From: a virus
IMG/VR virus record: IMGVR_UViG_3300033148_007370
Span: 1 to 37,402 of that record
Length of the DNA stretch: 37,402 nucleotides
Strand: one strand, 5' to 3'
A program made the position numbers and the translations under genes. Shown in pieces: positions 16,301 to 24,577 of the stretch. The notes under the pieces were generated by a model. It ran no database searches. It saw only the letters and a list, made by a program, of their open reading frames with translations, and was not told where the DNA came from. Within the stretch, counting starts at the first letter, position 1. Every line of letters starts with the position of its first letter.

Positions 16301-16404
16301 TCCATACGGGAGTTTTGGTTGCTAGTGATTACTCAGTTAAGAAATTTTCCAAAGAGATAAACAAACATATTGTGGCAAACAATCAACGAACTGGGATAGC
16401 ATAA
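13315..16404 (+). CDS. Tape measure protein
   Basis: At 1029 residues this is among the longest genes and has the classic tape-measure pattern. The N-terminal part holds the TP901-type core (GADFDQAMTNSLAIMGDVSD, VAKTTKFSATQAAESYYFLA, GLDAAQSMALLPKVAAFAQA). Two hydrophobic regions follow near residues 360-430 and 450-475, then Lys/Glu coiled coils (570-780 and 800-870). Near 880-970 is a hydrophobic segment with FAKGGLVRSDPGTGIIAQIG. Length predicts a tail of roughly 150 nm by the usual 0.15 nm per residue rule. AAAGG precedes the ATG. Confidence 0.95.
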   Translation: MSSRKIFELFGSIVVEGLGTAKKEFTEFQKDLKATNKALNKMGRDAGKLGKAITKGLTVPLGIAGGAVIKFGADFDQAMTNSLAIMGDVSDEMRNKLEMTAREVAKTTKFSATQAAESYYFLASAGLDAAQSMALLPKVAAFAQAGNFDMAKATDLLTDAQSALGLSSDDAATHMANLVSISDQFTRAASNANATSQQFSEGITNKAGVALKDLGKDLSEGLAILQVYADKGLAKGVDAGTQLNIVLRDLQNASVNNTKAWKDAEVAVFDGNGKMMHMADIVEGLTGHLSGMSDEQKRSELLMLGFTSKSMDATKALLGTSDAIRDFEKRTKEGITTQEVADKQMKTFWVQLGLVKDKVVDLGLTLWKGLAPILMDVVLPAITAVTEAMAWFINLMGEHKNITAFIATFVGVLAVAGPFLLFFAKILPMIKSMVALYKVLTAAQIGLNASMTANPIGLIVVGIAALIAAGVLLWRNWDAVKKAFVDTWDFISYHFKNVSSTIAMAYGSMILGILDGINKIARFIPGINKGLGSLIESVENTVDALAAQKAARIALHKVQVANKKLTLAEKKATDEAAKALKEINGSIKTNTTTTEDNTDAKDKNKAATLKQIEAAKKLAEEKAKFEDEWNKKLEEATSSRQELLLAEKTHALAEAEKLGVDKTNILKFYANEELKISKDKAKSDFKISKELNKAKAGLEDDSLTKLRMVTQQKLTENEFEKTEAIRIGTEKGLDLANITELYKAREIKIIRDSAVIEVKIANDVKREKISTLQKVLSAVGNVAGQMNAVWQAGLNRRMIQLDKETEAKTAAMEEQLGTDEEHSAAIEEIKNNELLSDEERSEQIKVIEEERAAAIAAIDEEADAKKLELQKENARREKLASIMGIVLNTALAVSAALTLPPPASFIMAGITAALGIAQLAIAVATPIPFAKGGLVRSDPGTGIIAQIGEGAQDEVVLPMKTGALEIARGIMGAMGSVGGGLASGARSVVSETHVHFHTGVLVASDYSVKKFSKEINKHIVANNQRTGIA

Positions 16405-16769
16405 TGTCAAATTTAATTGAACTAGGACCCGTTGGAGATGTTCAAGAAATCTCTATGTTTGGAAGAAATTTTAATGAGCGGTGGATTGATGGATTAAAAC
16501 GCCGTGATCGTGCCGCTTCTGGAAAACTTCGTGAAGATATAACTTCAACTAAGAAAGCTTTTCTGCTCTCTTACGAAGCCAGTGATCAAGAAGTAAAAGA
16601 TAGAATGGATTACCTCTTCGAGTTGGGTGGTGAGTTTGAGCTTAGAGTAACGCATTTGACCGAAACTAAAACATACACTGTTTTAATGTCACCATTTGAA
16701 GCTCAAAGAATTCTATCAGTCTGGGGTGGTCTTTGGGGTGGTATTGCTGTGGAGTTTGAGCAGGTATGA
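16404..16769 (+). CDS. Minor tail protein, 121 aa
   Basis: It starts in the TAATG overlap with the tape measure stop and ends by ATGA overlap with the next gene. That places it at the tail-tip position where a small minor tail or distal-tail-related protein is expected. The product is beta-rich (LLSYEASDQEVKDRMDYLFE, ELRVTHLTETKTYTVLMSPF) and looks like a compact tail-tip domain. No catalytic motif is seen. Dit-like identity is possible but it is short for a full Dit. Confidence 0.65.
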   Translation: MSNLIELGPVGDVQEISMFGRNFNERWIDGLKRRDRAASGKLREDITSTKKAFLLSYEASDQEVKDRMDYLFELGGEFELRVTHLTETKTYTVLMSPFEAQRILSVWGGLWGGIAVEFEQV

Positions 16770-18628
16770 GTCTTGAAACGTTAAGAGCTGAGTCTAAACA
16801 GACAGTCCGCCGACCAATTGCAAAAGTGGTTGTAACTTGGACTGATCCCCTAATTGATTTATCCCTTGATACCGAGCAGTCGGAAAACAATAGGGTTTCA
16901 TATCCGGAGCAGATCGCCGATCTTGTAACTGATGTTCCTAAAAAGTGGTTCCACACAAACGACACTGATGTGATTTTAGACGGTTCCTTTTTCCCAATGC
17001 CATCAACTCTTTTGGAAGCTCGTAAATATCAAGTGGGGTGGTGGGGAACTCAAAACGCGGGGGTATCGGGTGAGTTTTTAGCTCCGAATAAGCCTACAAT
17101 AGCATCCACCTTTACTAAACGCCCTGTTTACAGCTTTGTAGTAGCAGGAGACAGTGCTCTTAATGAATTTCCTGTAGATTTTAATGTAACTGTTTTTATA
17201 AAAATTGGTGATAACTACGCCCCTGTTGAAGTTTTCTCCGTTACCGGTAATACTGAATTGAAATATTCTGCTAACTTTCTCAATCCTCATTTTACAGCAG
17301 CAAAAATTGAGTTGGAGATTTCGAGATGGAACACTCCTGGCAAGATTGTAAAAATAGTAGAGTTCTACACATCGATAGTAGAAACATTTGAAAATGATCA
17401 GCTCTTTTCTATGAATATCCTGCAGGAGTTTGAGGGGACTGAGGGAAGTTTACCGGTTGGTAATATCTCGTGTAATGATATGGATATAAATTTTCAAAAT
17501 ATTACCGATCGCTTTTTCTCAGAAAATACAGATTCAGATATCCATACATTTATAAAACGTAATAGAAAAATGGAGCCGTTTATTGGGTTTCAATATCCTA
17601 ACGGGGATAAAGAATATGTCGCTAAAGGTCTCTATTGGTCTGGTGATTTTACGGCTGGGGACAACGACACGGGAGCCCAAACAACCGCAAGAGATCGTTT
17701 TGAGCTATTAAGAAAATATGATTTCCCATGGGAAACTGTATTTCCAGAAATTCTCGAAAATGTTAGTTTAAAAAGCTTAACTGAAGCTGTTTTATTTAGT
17801 GTGACAGCTTACATGTATGATTTCTTTTATGATCTCTCAGATTTAGATGATTTCTACTTTGTTCCTCATTTTGAGCCTAAATTTTTTAAGGGTAAAACAT
17901 ATTTTGATGTTATAAAAGATCTAGTCACTGCTGGTTTAAGTTACGCTTATATGGATTTACCAACAGAGAATGAAATTGAAGAGAACGGACCACTTAATAA
18001 AGACATTTTAAGAGTAAAAAAAGTTACAACAGTTTTCCCGATAACTGCACTTCCAGAGGATGCAATTGAGATGACTAAAGATGATTTTATAGAAAAAACT
18101 CAACCGGCTCTTACTGAAAGCATGGCTAATACTATAAAAGTATCCTATAAGACTTTCACTCAAGATCCTGACGATCCCGAAAAGTGGGATGATGAAGAGT
18201 TGCTAATTACTCGGCAGGATAGTGATAGTGTTGTTGAGTATGGGATTATGACCTACGAGTATAAAAGCAGTGATTTAATTCAAACTGCTGAGCTAGCAAT
18301 AGTAATTGCTAATTCTCTGTTGGTGACTTATAAAATCCCAAAAAAAGATATTGAGCTTCAAGCCTTTGGAGATGTAACCCTTAATCTTGCAGATCAGGTT
18401 GAGATTCCAGAGTATCAAAAAAATGGGATAGATAAGCGTGGAATTTTTGCAATAACTAAATTGAGCACTCAATACGATGGTGCGTTGCGAATGAGTATTT
18501 CAGGACGAAAATTAGTAGAAGAGACCGGGGATACAATTTTTAAAATGTTACAAGATACAGACAATTCAGTTGAAATATTACAGGATACAGATAATTCAAC
18601 ATTAAAATATCAAGATACAGGAGCGTAA
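16766..18628 (+). CDS. Tail-tip/baseplate hub protein, 620 aa
   Basis: Position and size fit the tail-associated hub that follows the distal tail protein. The N-terminal ~280 residues look like beta-sandwich modules (SRWNTPGKIVKIVEFYTSIV, GNISCNDMDINFQNITDRFF). The middle has KTYFDVIKDLVTAGLSYAYM, and the C-terminal third resembles the Tal-like fold with a final LSTQYDGALRMSISGRKLV. The very C-terminus carries short repeats of QDTDNS, an adhesin-like tail that probably anchors the next fibre gene. No lytic domain is evident. Confidence 0.72.
   Translation: MSLETLRAESKQTVRRPIAKVVVTWTDPLIDLSLDTEQSENNRVSYPEQIADLVTDVPKKWFHTNDTDVILDGSFFPMPSTLLEARKYQVGWWGTQNAGVSGEFLAPNKPTIASTFTKRPVYSFVVAGDSALNEFPVDFNVTVFIKIGDNYAPVEVFSVTGNTELKYSANFLNPHFTAAKIELEISRWNTPGKIVKIVEFYTSIVETFENDQLFSMNILQEFEGTEGSLPVGNISCNDMDINFQNITDRFFSENTDSDIHTFIKRNRKMEPFIGFQYPNGDKEYVAKGLYWSGDFTAGDNDTGAQTTARDRFELLRKYDFPWETVFPEILENVSLKSLTEAVLFSVTAYMYDFFYDLSDLDDFYFVPHFEPKFFKGKTYFDVIKDLVTAGLSYAYMDLPTENEIEENGPLNKDILRVKKVTTVFPITALPEDAIEMTKDDFIEKTQPALTESMANTIKVSYKTFTQDPDDPEKWDDEELLITRQDSDSVVEYGIMTYEYKSSDLIQTAELAIVIANSLLVTYKIPKKDIELQAFGDVTLNLADQVEIPEYQKNGIDKRGIFAITKLSTQYDGALRMSISGRKLVEETGDTIFKMLQDTDNSVEILQDTDNSTLKYQDTGA
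18548..18622 (+). repeat. 30-bp tandem repeat at the 3' end of the hub gene
   Basis: Two 30-bp units (from 18548 and 18578) and a partial third (from 18608) encode LQDTDNSVEI, LQDTDNSTLK and YQDTGA. The phase is kept, so the repeat is coding. It may mediate fibre attachment or be a site of repeat-number variation. Confidence 0.8.
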
Positions 18629-18631
18629 AAA

Positions 18632-21600
18632 ATGGGTGCTAATGTTCATATCGTACCAGGTGCTGACGAATTTAGTTATTATTTCCGTAATTTCGATTAT
18701 AATACTATGCTGTCAGATCTTCCTACTCTTTCTCTTCTGCTTGAGAATGATCTGAAAAGGTTGTTTTACAAAGATTACTTTGGCGAAGCATTTAAAATAA
18801 TGATTGATGCCTCTGAGGATACAAATCTAGCAGATGGCGTGGTGATGATCACCAGTGACGGCGGGAAAGCGAATGTTTCTGATATTACAGATACAGAGCT
18901 TAGCGCCCTTGAGGGGATTAATAGTAATATTCAGGAACAGATAGATGCTATTGATCTAGCGGTGGGAGTCTTCTCAACCGCTGAAGAGCTACAAGCTCGA
19001 CATGATGAAGGTTACACCACTTTCGCCCAGAAAAACGGATCTCATGGGATTTCTTATGTTTCAGGATATATAACAGGAGAGGTAACATTTAACAGTGCTT
19101 CTGATGGAACTATTATAGACTACCAGTTTTTAGGCAATTTCAATTTCAGAAACTTTCAAATAAAAAATAATGATTTAGGGGGTCGACCAAGTAGTTTGAT
19201 CTTTAATGGTAGAATACTTTTTGAAGAGAACTTTATAATTGATGACAGGGGGATATTAAGTGAAATAAACTTCATTCAGGGTGACAACAAAGACACCGCC
19301 ATTTTTAGTGGAGCGGAGGTTTTGTATTTAAACTATGTAAGTAACCTAACATTTAATGTTACTAACGCAACAACCATGGGTTCCTATGATAACATATCCA
19401 CTAATAGCACGGTAGATATAACTACTGTGGGGCACAATAACGATGCTATAGGAATAACCGAAATTTTTGAAGTGGGGGATTTGGCGGATGCTAATAAAGT
19501 TGGTGTTGTTTCGGAGTCCACTCTATTTCATAAAGCAAATAAAGTTCCCACCGCAACAGAAAACAACATTACAGCCTTTACAGCAGACGGTGACATTAAG
19601 GATAGTGGGGTTGCAGTTTTTGGAATGCGTAGGATTATAAACGGGTTCACTACTGATGCTTCAATAGTAGATGTATTAACGTCCAATATCCTAATTACAT
19701 ATCAAGACAATAACGACACAGGTACTAACAGACCACAGGTTACGGTACAGGCTCGTGATGGTGTTACAGATATTGAATTTTTCTCTAATAAAAAACGGCT
19801 AATTATTCCCGCTTCCACTCCTCTTGTATGGGTTGGTGATTCGGTTCCAACGGGGGAGCATTGGATAGGAATTGACGATGCTGGTGTAATGGGTATTGTA
19901 TCCTCTCCCGATCAAATAAGAAAATACTGTGCAACATTTCTGCTTAATTGGGATGATAATCTCAAAATGAAAATATGGGCTAATCCTCAACCACACGGGC
20001 ACATGGATGAGGCTACCCATGAGGTCAGGCATTTTACTGAGGGCAGTAAGCGTAGACTTGGTTATGATGAATTAAGAATAAATAATTTTACTTTTTCTAA
20101 TGGGTCTGATAATACCCATGCTCAGTTTGGAAGAAAAACTGGACATTATTATGATGAAGATTTACTCTTTACCCTTCCTGAAGTTCCTGTAATTACTGCT
20201 CCCGCTTATTATATTGATAGTAGGGGTTTACCTATTTTGGGTGTACAAGTTGGTTATACATTTCTTAATGCTCCAAGCGGACGACCGTATTACAACAAAG
20301 TTAATGAAACCACAGGAGCAGGTGAACTTCTTGAGATACCTGATACTAACTATTTTATTGTAGTAAGTTTTGCAGTAGGAAACTGTTTAGGTACGGGGAT
20401 TCAAGATATTGTAATGGTTCCACGAGCACATTATGAAACTCTCCATGATGCTCGACTTGCCTGTAAACAAGAGGTGCATCATTTCAAGCAAGGCTGGAGT
20501 ATTCTTCGTGAGATACCCGCCATTGGAGTTGAAATATTTCAAACTAGTAATGAGTTTACTAATGATGTTAAAGCCCGCCTACTCCCATACTCAACTGAGT
20601 TAGATTCTATTCAGCAAGACTATTTTGATTCTCGTTATCCCGAAATGATGGAGATGCCTCCACAGAGACAGGGGGTAACTGAAGATGAAGTTTGGGTTAA
20701 CGATTGGCAGTATCAATCCAGTGGTGCTTGGTGGGGTAGTTGGAGTACAGATAACGCAACTCTTGGGAGTTCGACAGTATTTAGTTTACATCAAACATCT
20801 CAGGATGGAGCTAATAATAAAGCCTTTATTGAAGATACATTCTTAACAGGGTTGAAGCTTGGGTTACATACTGCAAGTGGAGATACTCTTAGTTTTACTC
20901 TTAACTCAGCACCTTCTTATAATGCTACAACTAAGCAATTCTCTTGGGATATTACTGATGTAGTCTTAGTTGGTACGTTCGACGAATTAGAGCTTACATC
21001 AATTAACTATGTAACTGAAACAAGTGTTACTGGTACTGATGATGTAACTAACCAGAGTGGTGTAGTTGGCGAGACGGCTAGTGATGCTTTAAACACTTTA
21101 AATAGTACTTCTCACGACCCAGTAACAGTAGCAACAGTATCGGCTTTAGAGTTAACGGGTCAACAACTTGATATTAAAGTTGGTGAGACTATTGGTAAGG
21201 TTGGTAATAAGCTTGATGTTTTGCCTAATCTTTATGCTGATAAAGTACATGAACATGTTGAAGCCGATATTACGAACTTTAGTGGAATTCTTGACACTGG
21301 TGATGGAATTGACTACACAGGTAAACTGATGGTGGCTCGGCAAGGTGCAATTACTCCACATGGTACTAGTGGCAATGATTTTATTATTGGTGTCGGTTTA
21401 CCTGATGGTAAAGTTCAGTTGGGTGGAGTCGTTGAAATGTACTTGGAAAACCATACAGGGAGCTCCATATACATTACAAAAGGAACGGGTGTTTTCCGCT
21501 ATTTAAGTGGTACTTACGCTTATGGAAAAGTTTTAAGCAGTGGTGGAGCTGACCCCATTAATGGAAATACTCAGTATGGACAGGCTTTTCTCGGTCGAGT

Positions 21601-22117
21601 TGTGGAAGTATATGGTACACTCGATGCATACTCTGCCACACCTGTAACGGTTAAAGTTGTATGGGAATACTTACCCCTAATCACAGATGATTTAAAACTC
21701 GACAAAACAAACGGAACCTCCACCAACCTAAAAACCACAAACACTCCCGCTGAGATACTGGCACTCGGTGACGAGGGGTTGGCTAGTAATGGTAGTGTAA
21801 ACTCTAGTGTAGACACATTTGGTACAGATGTAACGGGAACAGGGGGCAGTTCTTTAGATGGATTCCTAGATTGGTTTGAAGCTCAACGCCAAGCCCAAAT
21901 ATCCTTCATATTTGAAGTTTTAAGTACTACTATGCTAATCGCCATAATTGCAGAAGGTGCTAAGAGACCCCTGCGACCAGTCAGAGGTTGTGTTACAGAC
22001 TATAGTTCGGGGGACTCGTACCCCATCCTTATTAATACTACTGGGGAAATCTCTTCACGGGTACTTTTGCCAGTAGGGACAACTTACGAAATGTCTCTGT
22101 TATATGTTACAATTTAA
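18632..22117 (+). CDS. Large tail fibre/receptor-binding protein, 1161 aa
   Basis: The largest gene of the window, three bases after the hub stop. The N-terminal ~100 residues (MGANVHIVPGADEFSYYFRN) are a likely virion-docking domain. The rest is rich in Thr, Asn, Asp and Gly with many short beta stretches, typical of trimeric fibres. There is a helical linker (SNIQEQIDAIDLAVGVFSTA), a Trp-rich patch QYQSSGAWWGSWSTDNATLG near residue 700, and a C-terminal region with a hydrophobic helix (FIFEVLSTTMLIAIIAEGA). No depolymerase motif was recognised. Confidence 0.8.
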   Translation: MGANVHIVPGADEFSYYFRNFDYNTMLSDLPTLSLLLENDLKRLFYKDYFGEAFKIMIDASEDTNLADGVVMITSDGGKANVSDITDTELSALEGINSNIQEQIDAIDLAVGVFSTAEELQARHDEGYTTFAQKNGSHGISYVSGYITGEVTFNSASDGTIIDYQFLGNFNFRNFQIKNNDLGGRPSSLIFNGRILFEENFIIDDRGILSEINFIQGDNKDTAIFSGAEVLYLNYVSNLTFNVTNATTMGSYDNISTNSTVDITTVGHNNDAIGITEIFEVGDLADANKVGVVSESTLFHKANKVPTATENNITAFTADGDIKDSGVAVFGMRRIINGFTTDASIVDVLTSNILITYQDNNDTGTNRPQVTVQARDGVTDIEFFSNKKRLIIPASTPLVWVGDSVPTGEHWIGIDDAGVMGIVSSPDQIRKYCATFLLNWDDNLKMKIWANPQPHGHMDEATHEVRHFTEGSKRRLGYDELRINNFTFSNGSDNTHAQFGRKTGHYYDEDLLFTLPEVPVITAPAYYIDSRGLPILGVQVGYTFLNAPSGRPYYNKVNETTGAGELLEIPDTNYFIVVSFAVGNCLGTGIQDIVMVPRAHYETLHDARLACKQEVHHFKQGWSILREIPAIGVEIFQTSNEFTNDVKARLLPYSTELDSIQQDYFDSRYPEMMEMPPQRQGVTEDEVWVNDWQYQSSGAWWGSWSTDNATLGSSTVFSLHQTSQDGANNKAFIEDTFLTGLKLGLHTASGDTLSFTLNSAPSYNATTKQFSWDITDVVLVGTFDELELTSINYVTETSVTGTDDVTNQSGVVGETASDALNTLNSTSHDPVTVATVSALELTGQQLDIKVGETIGKVGNKLDVLPNLYADKVHEHVEADITNFSGILDTGDGIDYTGKLMVARQGAITPHGTSGNDFIIGVGLPDGKVQLGGVVEMYLENHTGSSIYITKGTGVFRYLSGTYAYGKVLSSGGADPINGNTQYGQAFLGRVVEVYGTLDAYSATPVTVKVVWEYLPLITDDLKLDKTNGTSTNLKTTNTPAEILALGDEGLASNGSVNSSVDTFGTDVTGTGGSSLDGFLDWFEAQRQAQISFIFEVLSTTMLIAIIAEGAKRPLRPVRGCVTDYSSGDSYPILINTTGEISSRVLLPVGTTYEMSLLYVTI

Positions 22118-22134
22118 GGGAGAGAGAGAGAAAC

Positions 22135-22443
22135 ATGAGTTATAATAATGAAAACGGAAAACTAATCGAGAGATTAGAAGATCAAAACGCAACTATGATT
22201 TATTGTTATGCCTTCGATCTCGGTTTAACTGATATTAATCCAATTAATTTAGAGCGTGGTGTTATAAGAATGCACTCTGCGATTACTCAACTTAAGACCA
22301 ATGACTTCCCGATTGGGACACCCCAAACTAGTCAAAAAGACCAAGTCCTTGTACAGCTTAGTGAATTAGGTACAGGAGGGTTTGCAAAATTAACAGAGCT
22401 TTATATTGAGAAATTCCTTGAGAAACAGAATGGGGGTTGCTAA
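22135..22443 (+). CDS. Hypothetical protein downstream of the fibre, 102 aa
   Basis: The ATG follows a purine-rich GGGAGAGAGAGAGAAAC leader and the stop overlaps the next small gene (TAATG). The product is soluble, with two helical segments (IRMHSAITQLKTNDFPIG and KLTELYIEKFLEKQ) and no known motif. Its position after the fibre suggests a fibre chaperone or small virion protein, but this is inference. Confidence 0.6.
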   Translation: MSYNNENGKLIERLEDQNATMIYCYAFDLGLTDINPINLERGVIRMHSAITQLKTNDFPIGTPQTSQKDQVLVQLSELGTGGFAKLTELYIEKFLEKQNGGC

Positions 22444-22544
22444 TGACTGAAAAAATCACAGCAGTTAGTATTATTGTATTAACTGTTTTAGAGTTCTCGT
22501 TAATGTTATTTATTATAGGGGCTTCGTGCAAATGGATAAATTAG
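22443..22544 (+). CDS. Very small membrane protein, 33 aa
   Basis: A TAATG start overlaps the preceding stop, and the frame runs 33 codons to TAG 22542-22544, overlapping the next gene. Nearly the whole product is one membrane helix (AVSIIVLTVLEFSLMLFIIG) with a short charged N-terminus. Its tight packing beside lysis-type genes makes a holin-related or small membrane role possible, but there is no direct evidence. Confidence 0.5.
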   Translation: MTEKITAVSIIVLTVLEFSLMLFIIGASCKWIN

Positions 22545-23209
22545 TAAAAGTTATTAATTTCATAATGGATTTATCACCTACTAGTCAGTTGGTTTTGGCG
22601 GTAGGTGTAATAGTTGTTTTGCTTGTTGTAGTAATTGCAGGGCTTGCTACTATTGTTTGGTTTAAAATAGCGGATATCAAGCATGAATATTTTGCAAAGA
22701 TTATGGAAGTTGCCGAAGATAAATTGTACCAAAATTTCAACATAAGTTTTGACCTCATTAAGAAAGATATCGAAAGAGTCGAGAGTAATTTACAAGGTAG
22801 TTGTTTATCGTGTATTCATCCTATTTACTCCAAAGAATTTCAGCTAAGCACAATTGAAACATTAATGGAAAAGGTGCTAATCGAGAGGCAGAAACTTAGA
22901 ATAAGAACACGATTTAAGAAAAATCATTTTAGAAAATTGAGTACTAAACGACTCGAAGAGGAGATCACTTTATTTTCGGATCGGCTCTATTACAAATCTA
23001 TGAATGACTTTAAAGTCTTAGGTCTCTATAAGATTCCCCTTTTGAAGGGTATTTTAAGAAGCAATCAGTTTACAATTGAGGACGCTAATAAATCAGGTCG
23101 AGAACTCATAACAGAATATATTGAGCTAGATAAACTACAGGCAAAAGCTATTAAGCAAATAGTTTTTATGCCCGTAACTTTTTGGAAGTGGTTTAAAGAA
23201 AATGACTGA
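22532..23209 (+). CDS. Membrane-anchored protein, 225 aa
   Basis: An N-terminal helix is followed by a strong membrane segment (LVLAVGVIVVLLVVVIAGLA, about residues 19-40) and a long soluble, basic, helical part with CLSCIHPIY and Lys/Arg-rich stretches. I use ATG 22532 with GGGG 11 nt upstream rather than GTG 22526. Lying between the fibre genes and the peptidase gene, it may be a lysis accessory (holin/spanin-like) or superinfection protein; no family is recognised. Confidence 0.6.
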   Translation: MDKLVKVINFIMDLSPTSQLVLAVGVIVVLLVVVIAGLATIVWFKIADIKHEYFAKIMEVAEDKLYQNFNISFDLIKKDIERVESNLQGSCLSCIHPIYSKEFQLSTIETLMEKVLIERQKLRIRTRFKKNHFRKLSTKRLEEEITLFSDRLYYKSMNDFKVLGLYKIPLLKGILRSNQFTIEDANKSGRELITEYIELDKLQAKAIKQIVFMPVTFWKWFKEND

Positions 23210-23217
23210 GAGATTAA

Positions 23218-23541
23218 ATGAAAATTGATATTTTAAATCTTGAGTTTATTGATGAAACTCTTAGGACGATTGTTGATGGAATTGTAAAGGATACAGGTCT
23301 TGAATTTACTATCACTAGTCTTTATAGAATAGGTGATAGTGGTGTTCATGGTCAACTGCCGTTGCGTGGCATTGACTTGCGAGTGTGGGCTTATGAAATT
23401 GGTTTAGCTATTGAGAAACACATAAATGATAGGTGGTGTTACGATCCAAAAAGACCAGAAAAAAGGTGTGCAATATTACACGATGTGGGGCAAGGTCTTC
23501 ATTTACATGTACAGTCTCACCCCAATACTATCCTGATATAG
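23218..23541 (+). CDS. M15/VanY-like peptidoglycan peptidase (minimal endolysin)
   Basis: The 107-residue protein shows the zinc-binding signature of LAS/M15 peptidases: SGVHGQLPLRGIDLRV supplies His44 and Asp53, and LHLHVQSHP supplies His95/His97. This family cleaves peptide bonds in peptidoglycan stem peptides. It has no separate wall-binding domain and no signal peptide, so release would need a holin or another membrane factor; several neighbours encode small membrane proteins. It is slightly shorter than typical phage M15 endolysins. Confidence 0.75.
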   Translation: MKIDILNLEFIDETLRTIVDGIVKDTGLEFTITSLYRIGDSGVHGQLPLRGIDLRVWAYEIGLAIEKHINDRWCYDPKRPEKRCAILHDVGQGLHLHVQSHPNTILI

Positions 23542-23567
23542 AGTCTAAACCCAAAAGAGGAAATAAT

Positions 23568-24224
23568 ATGTTTAAAATAAGCAAAAAACTTTACAATTCA
23601 GCAAAAACATCTCTTTTAAACCTTAAGAGAGCTAGAAAGAATTGTAAATATTTAAAAAGTGGAACTAAGATTAGGTCTCGTTGGGACGTTTGTTTCTTTG
23701 AGATTGTCGATGATACTTTAACAGTCACTATGGACGGTTCTAGTAGATTATTGGAATTTATGAATAATCTATTCCAGTTCGGGTGGTTTCGCAAAAAGCG
23801 AGAAGATGAAAAAGATCGACATTTTGGCGGTGCTAGAAGTGGAAATCTTCTTTATGACAATTTTAGACGCAAGTGTCCTGACTTACGCAATATCGAAAAG
23901 GTACATGTTGAGGGTAAAAGCAGGGGCGGTTGGCTTGCGTTACAATTTACTGAGAGACTAGTAAGCGATTATCATTTCCACTCACCACCAGTTGTCAACA
24001 CTTTTGGTTGTCCTGAAATGTATGAAAAAGATTTAGCAAGACATTTTCAAAGGCATAACCCTTTTATACATAATAGATTTATTTTGGAGAAAGATTTCGT
24101 TCCTCATTTAGGGTTAAATTTGCATCACTGGGAAACTAATTTAATTTTAATGCCGACTGTTAAAGGTAAAATTGACCACTTGGCTTATAATGAGTCTTTA
24201 GCTATGATGGAGGTTGTAAAATGA
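23568..24224 (+). CDS. Class-3-lipase-like alpha/beta hydrolase
   Basis: The 218-residue protein carries a nucleophile elbow VEGKSRGGWLALQF (Ser118) in the place of GHSLGG. A downstream FGCPEMYEKDLARHF equals the usual FGSPRVGN strand. NRFILEKDFVPHLG supplies Asp176, and DHLAYNE supplies His204, completing a Ser-Asp-His triad. An HFGGARSGN segment sits where lipase_3 proteins have a HxGF motif. I chose ATG 23568 because AGAGG precedes it; the frame is open further upstream. It follows the peptidase gene, so a lysis role against a lipid or ester barrier is plausible. Confidence 0.75.
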   Translation: MFKISKKLYNSAKTSLLNLKRARKNCKYLKSGTKIRSRWDVCFFEIVDDTLTVTMDGSSRLLEFMNNLFQFGWFRKKREDEKDRHFGGARSGNLLYDNFRRKCPDLRNIEKVHVEGKSRGGWLALQFTERLVSDYHFHSPPVVNTFGCPEMYEKDLARHFQRHNPFIHNRFILEKDFVPHLGLNLHHWETNLILMPTVKGKIDHLAYNESLAMMEVVK

Positions 24225-24577
24225 TTAAAAAAATGTTATTCATGCGTGACGACTACGCGAGGAAACGCGGACAAATTGCAGACCACCCGTTTCGAGAAGA
24301 TCACCCGATTGGAACACTCAAATATCACATAGTGGTAACTATTGACTTAACGTGGTTCGACATCTCCGTAATCGCAGACCCGACAACGGTGACGCTTAAA
24401 CTACCTCAGTTAATGGCTCGTTATCCTGACTCAACAGAGCAATATACTGTGACTGATGAAGACGGTAACGAGGAGACTAAAACTCGTATTGTCTATGGCT
24501 ATTTCGATAAGCTCGGGAAATCAACCGTTGAGGGTGAGCGTATAACTATTGACGATTTAGAATGGGATGGTAAATAA
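24221..24577 (+). CDS. Hypothetical protein, 118 aa
   Basis: Coupled to the lipase-like gene by ATGA and to the next gene by TAATG. The product is soluble and beta-rich (KYHIVVTIDLTWFDISVIAD), with an acidic C-terminal half containing TDEDGNEETKTR. Its codon choice looks more GC-rich than that of its neighbours. No family is recognised; a tail or lectin-associated accessory is possible from position. Confidence 0.6.
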   Translation: MIKKMLFMRDDYARKRGQIADHPFREDHPIGTLKYHIVVTIDLTWFDISVIADPTTVTLKLPQLMARYPDSTEQYTVTDEDGNEETKTRIVYGYFDKLGKSTVEGERITIDDLEWDGK

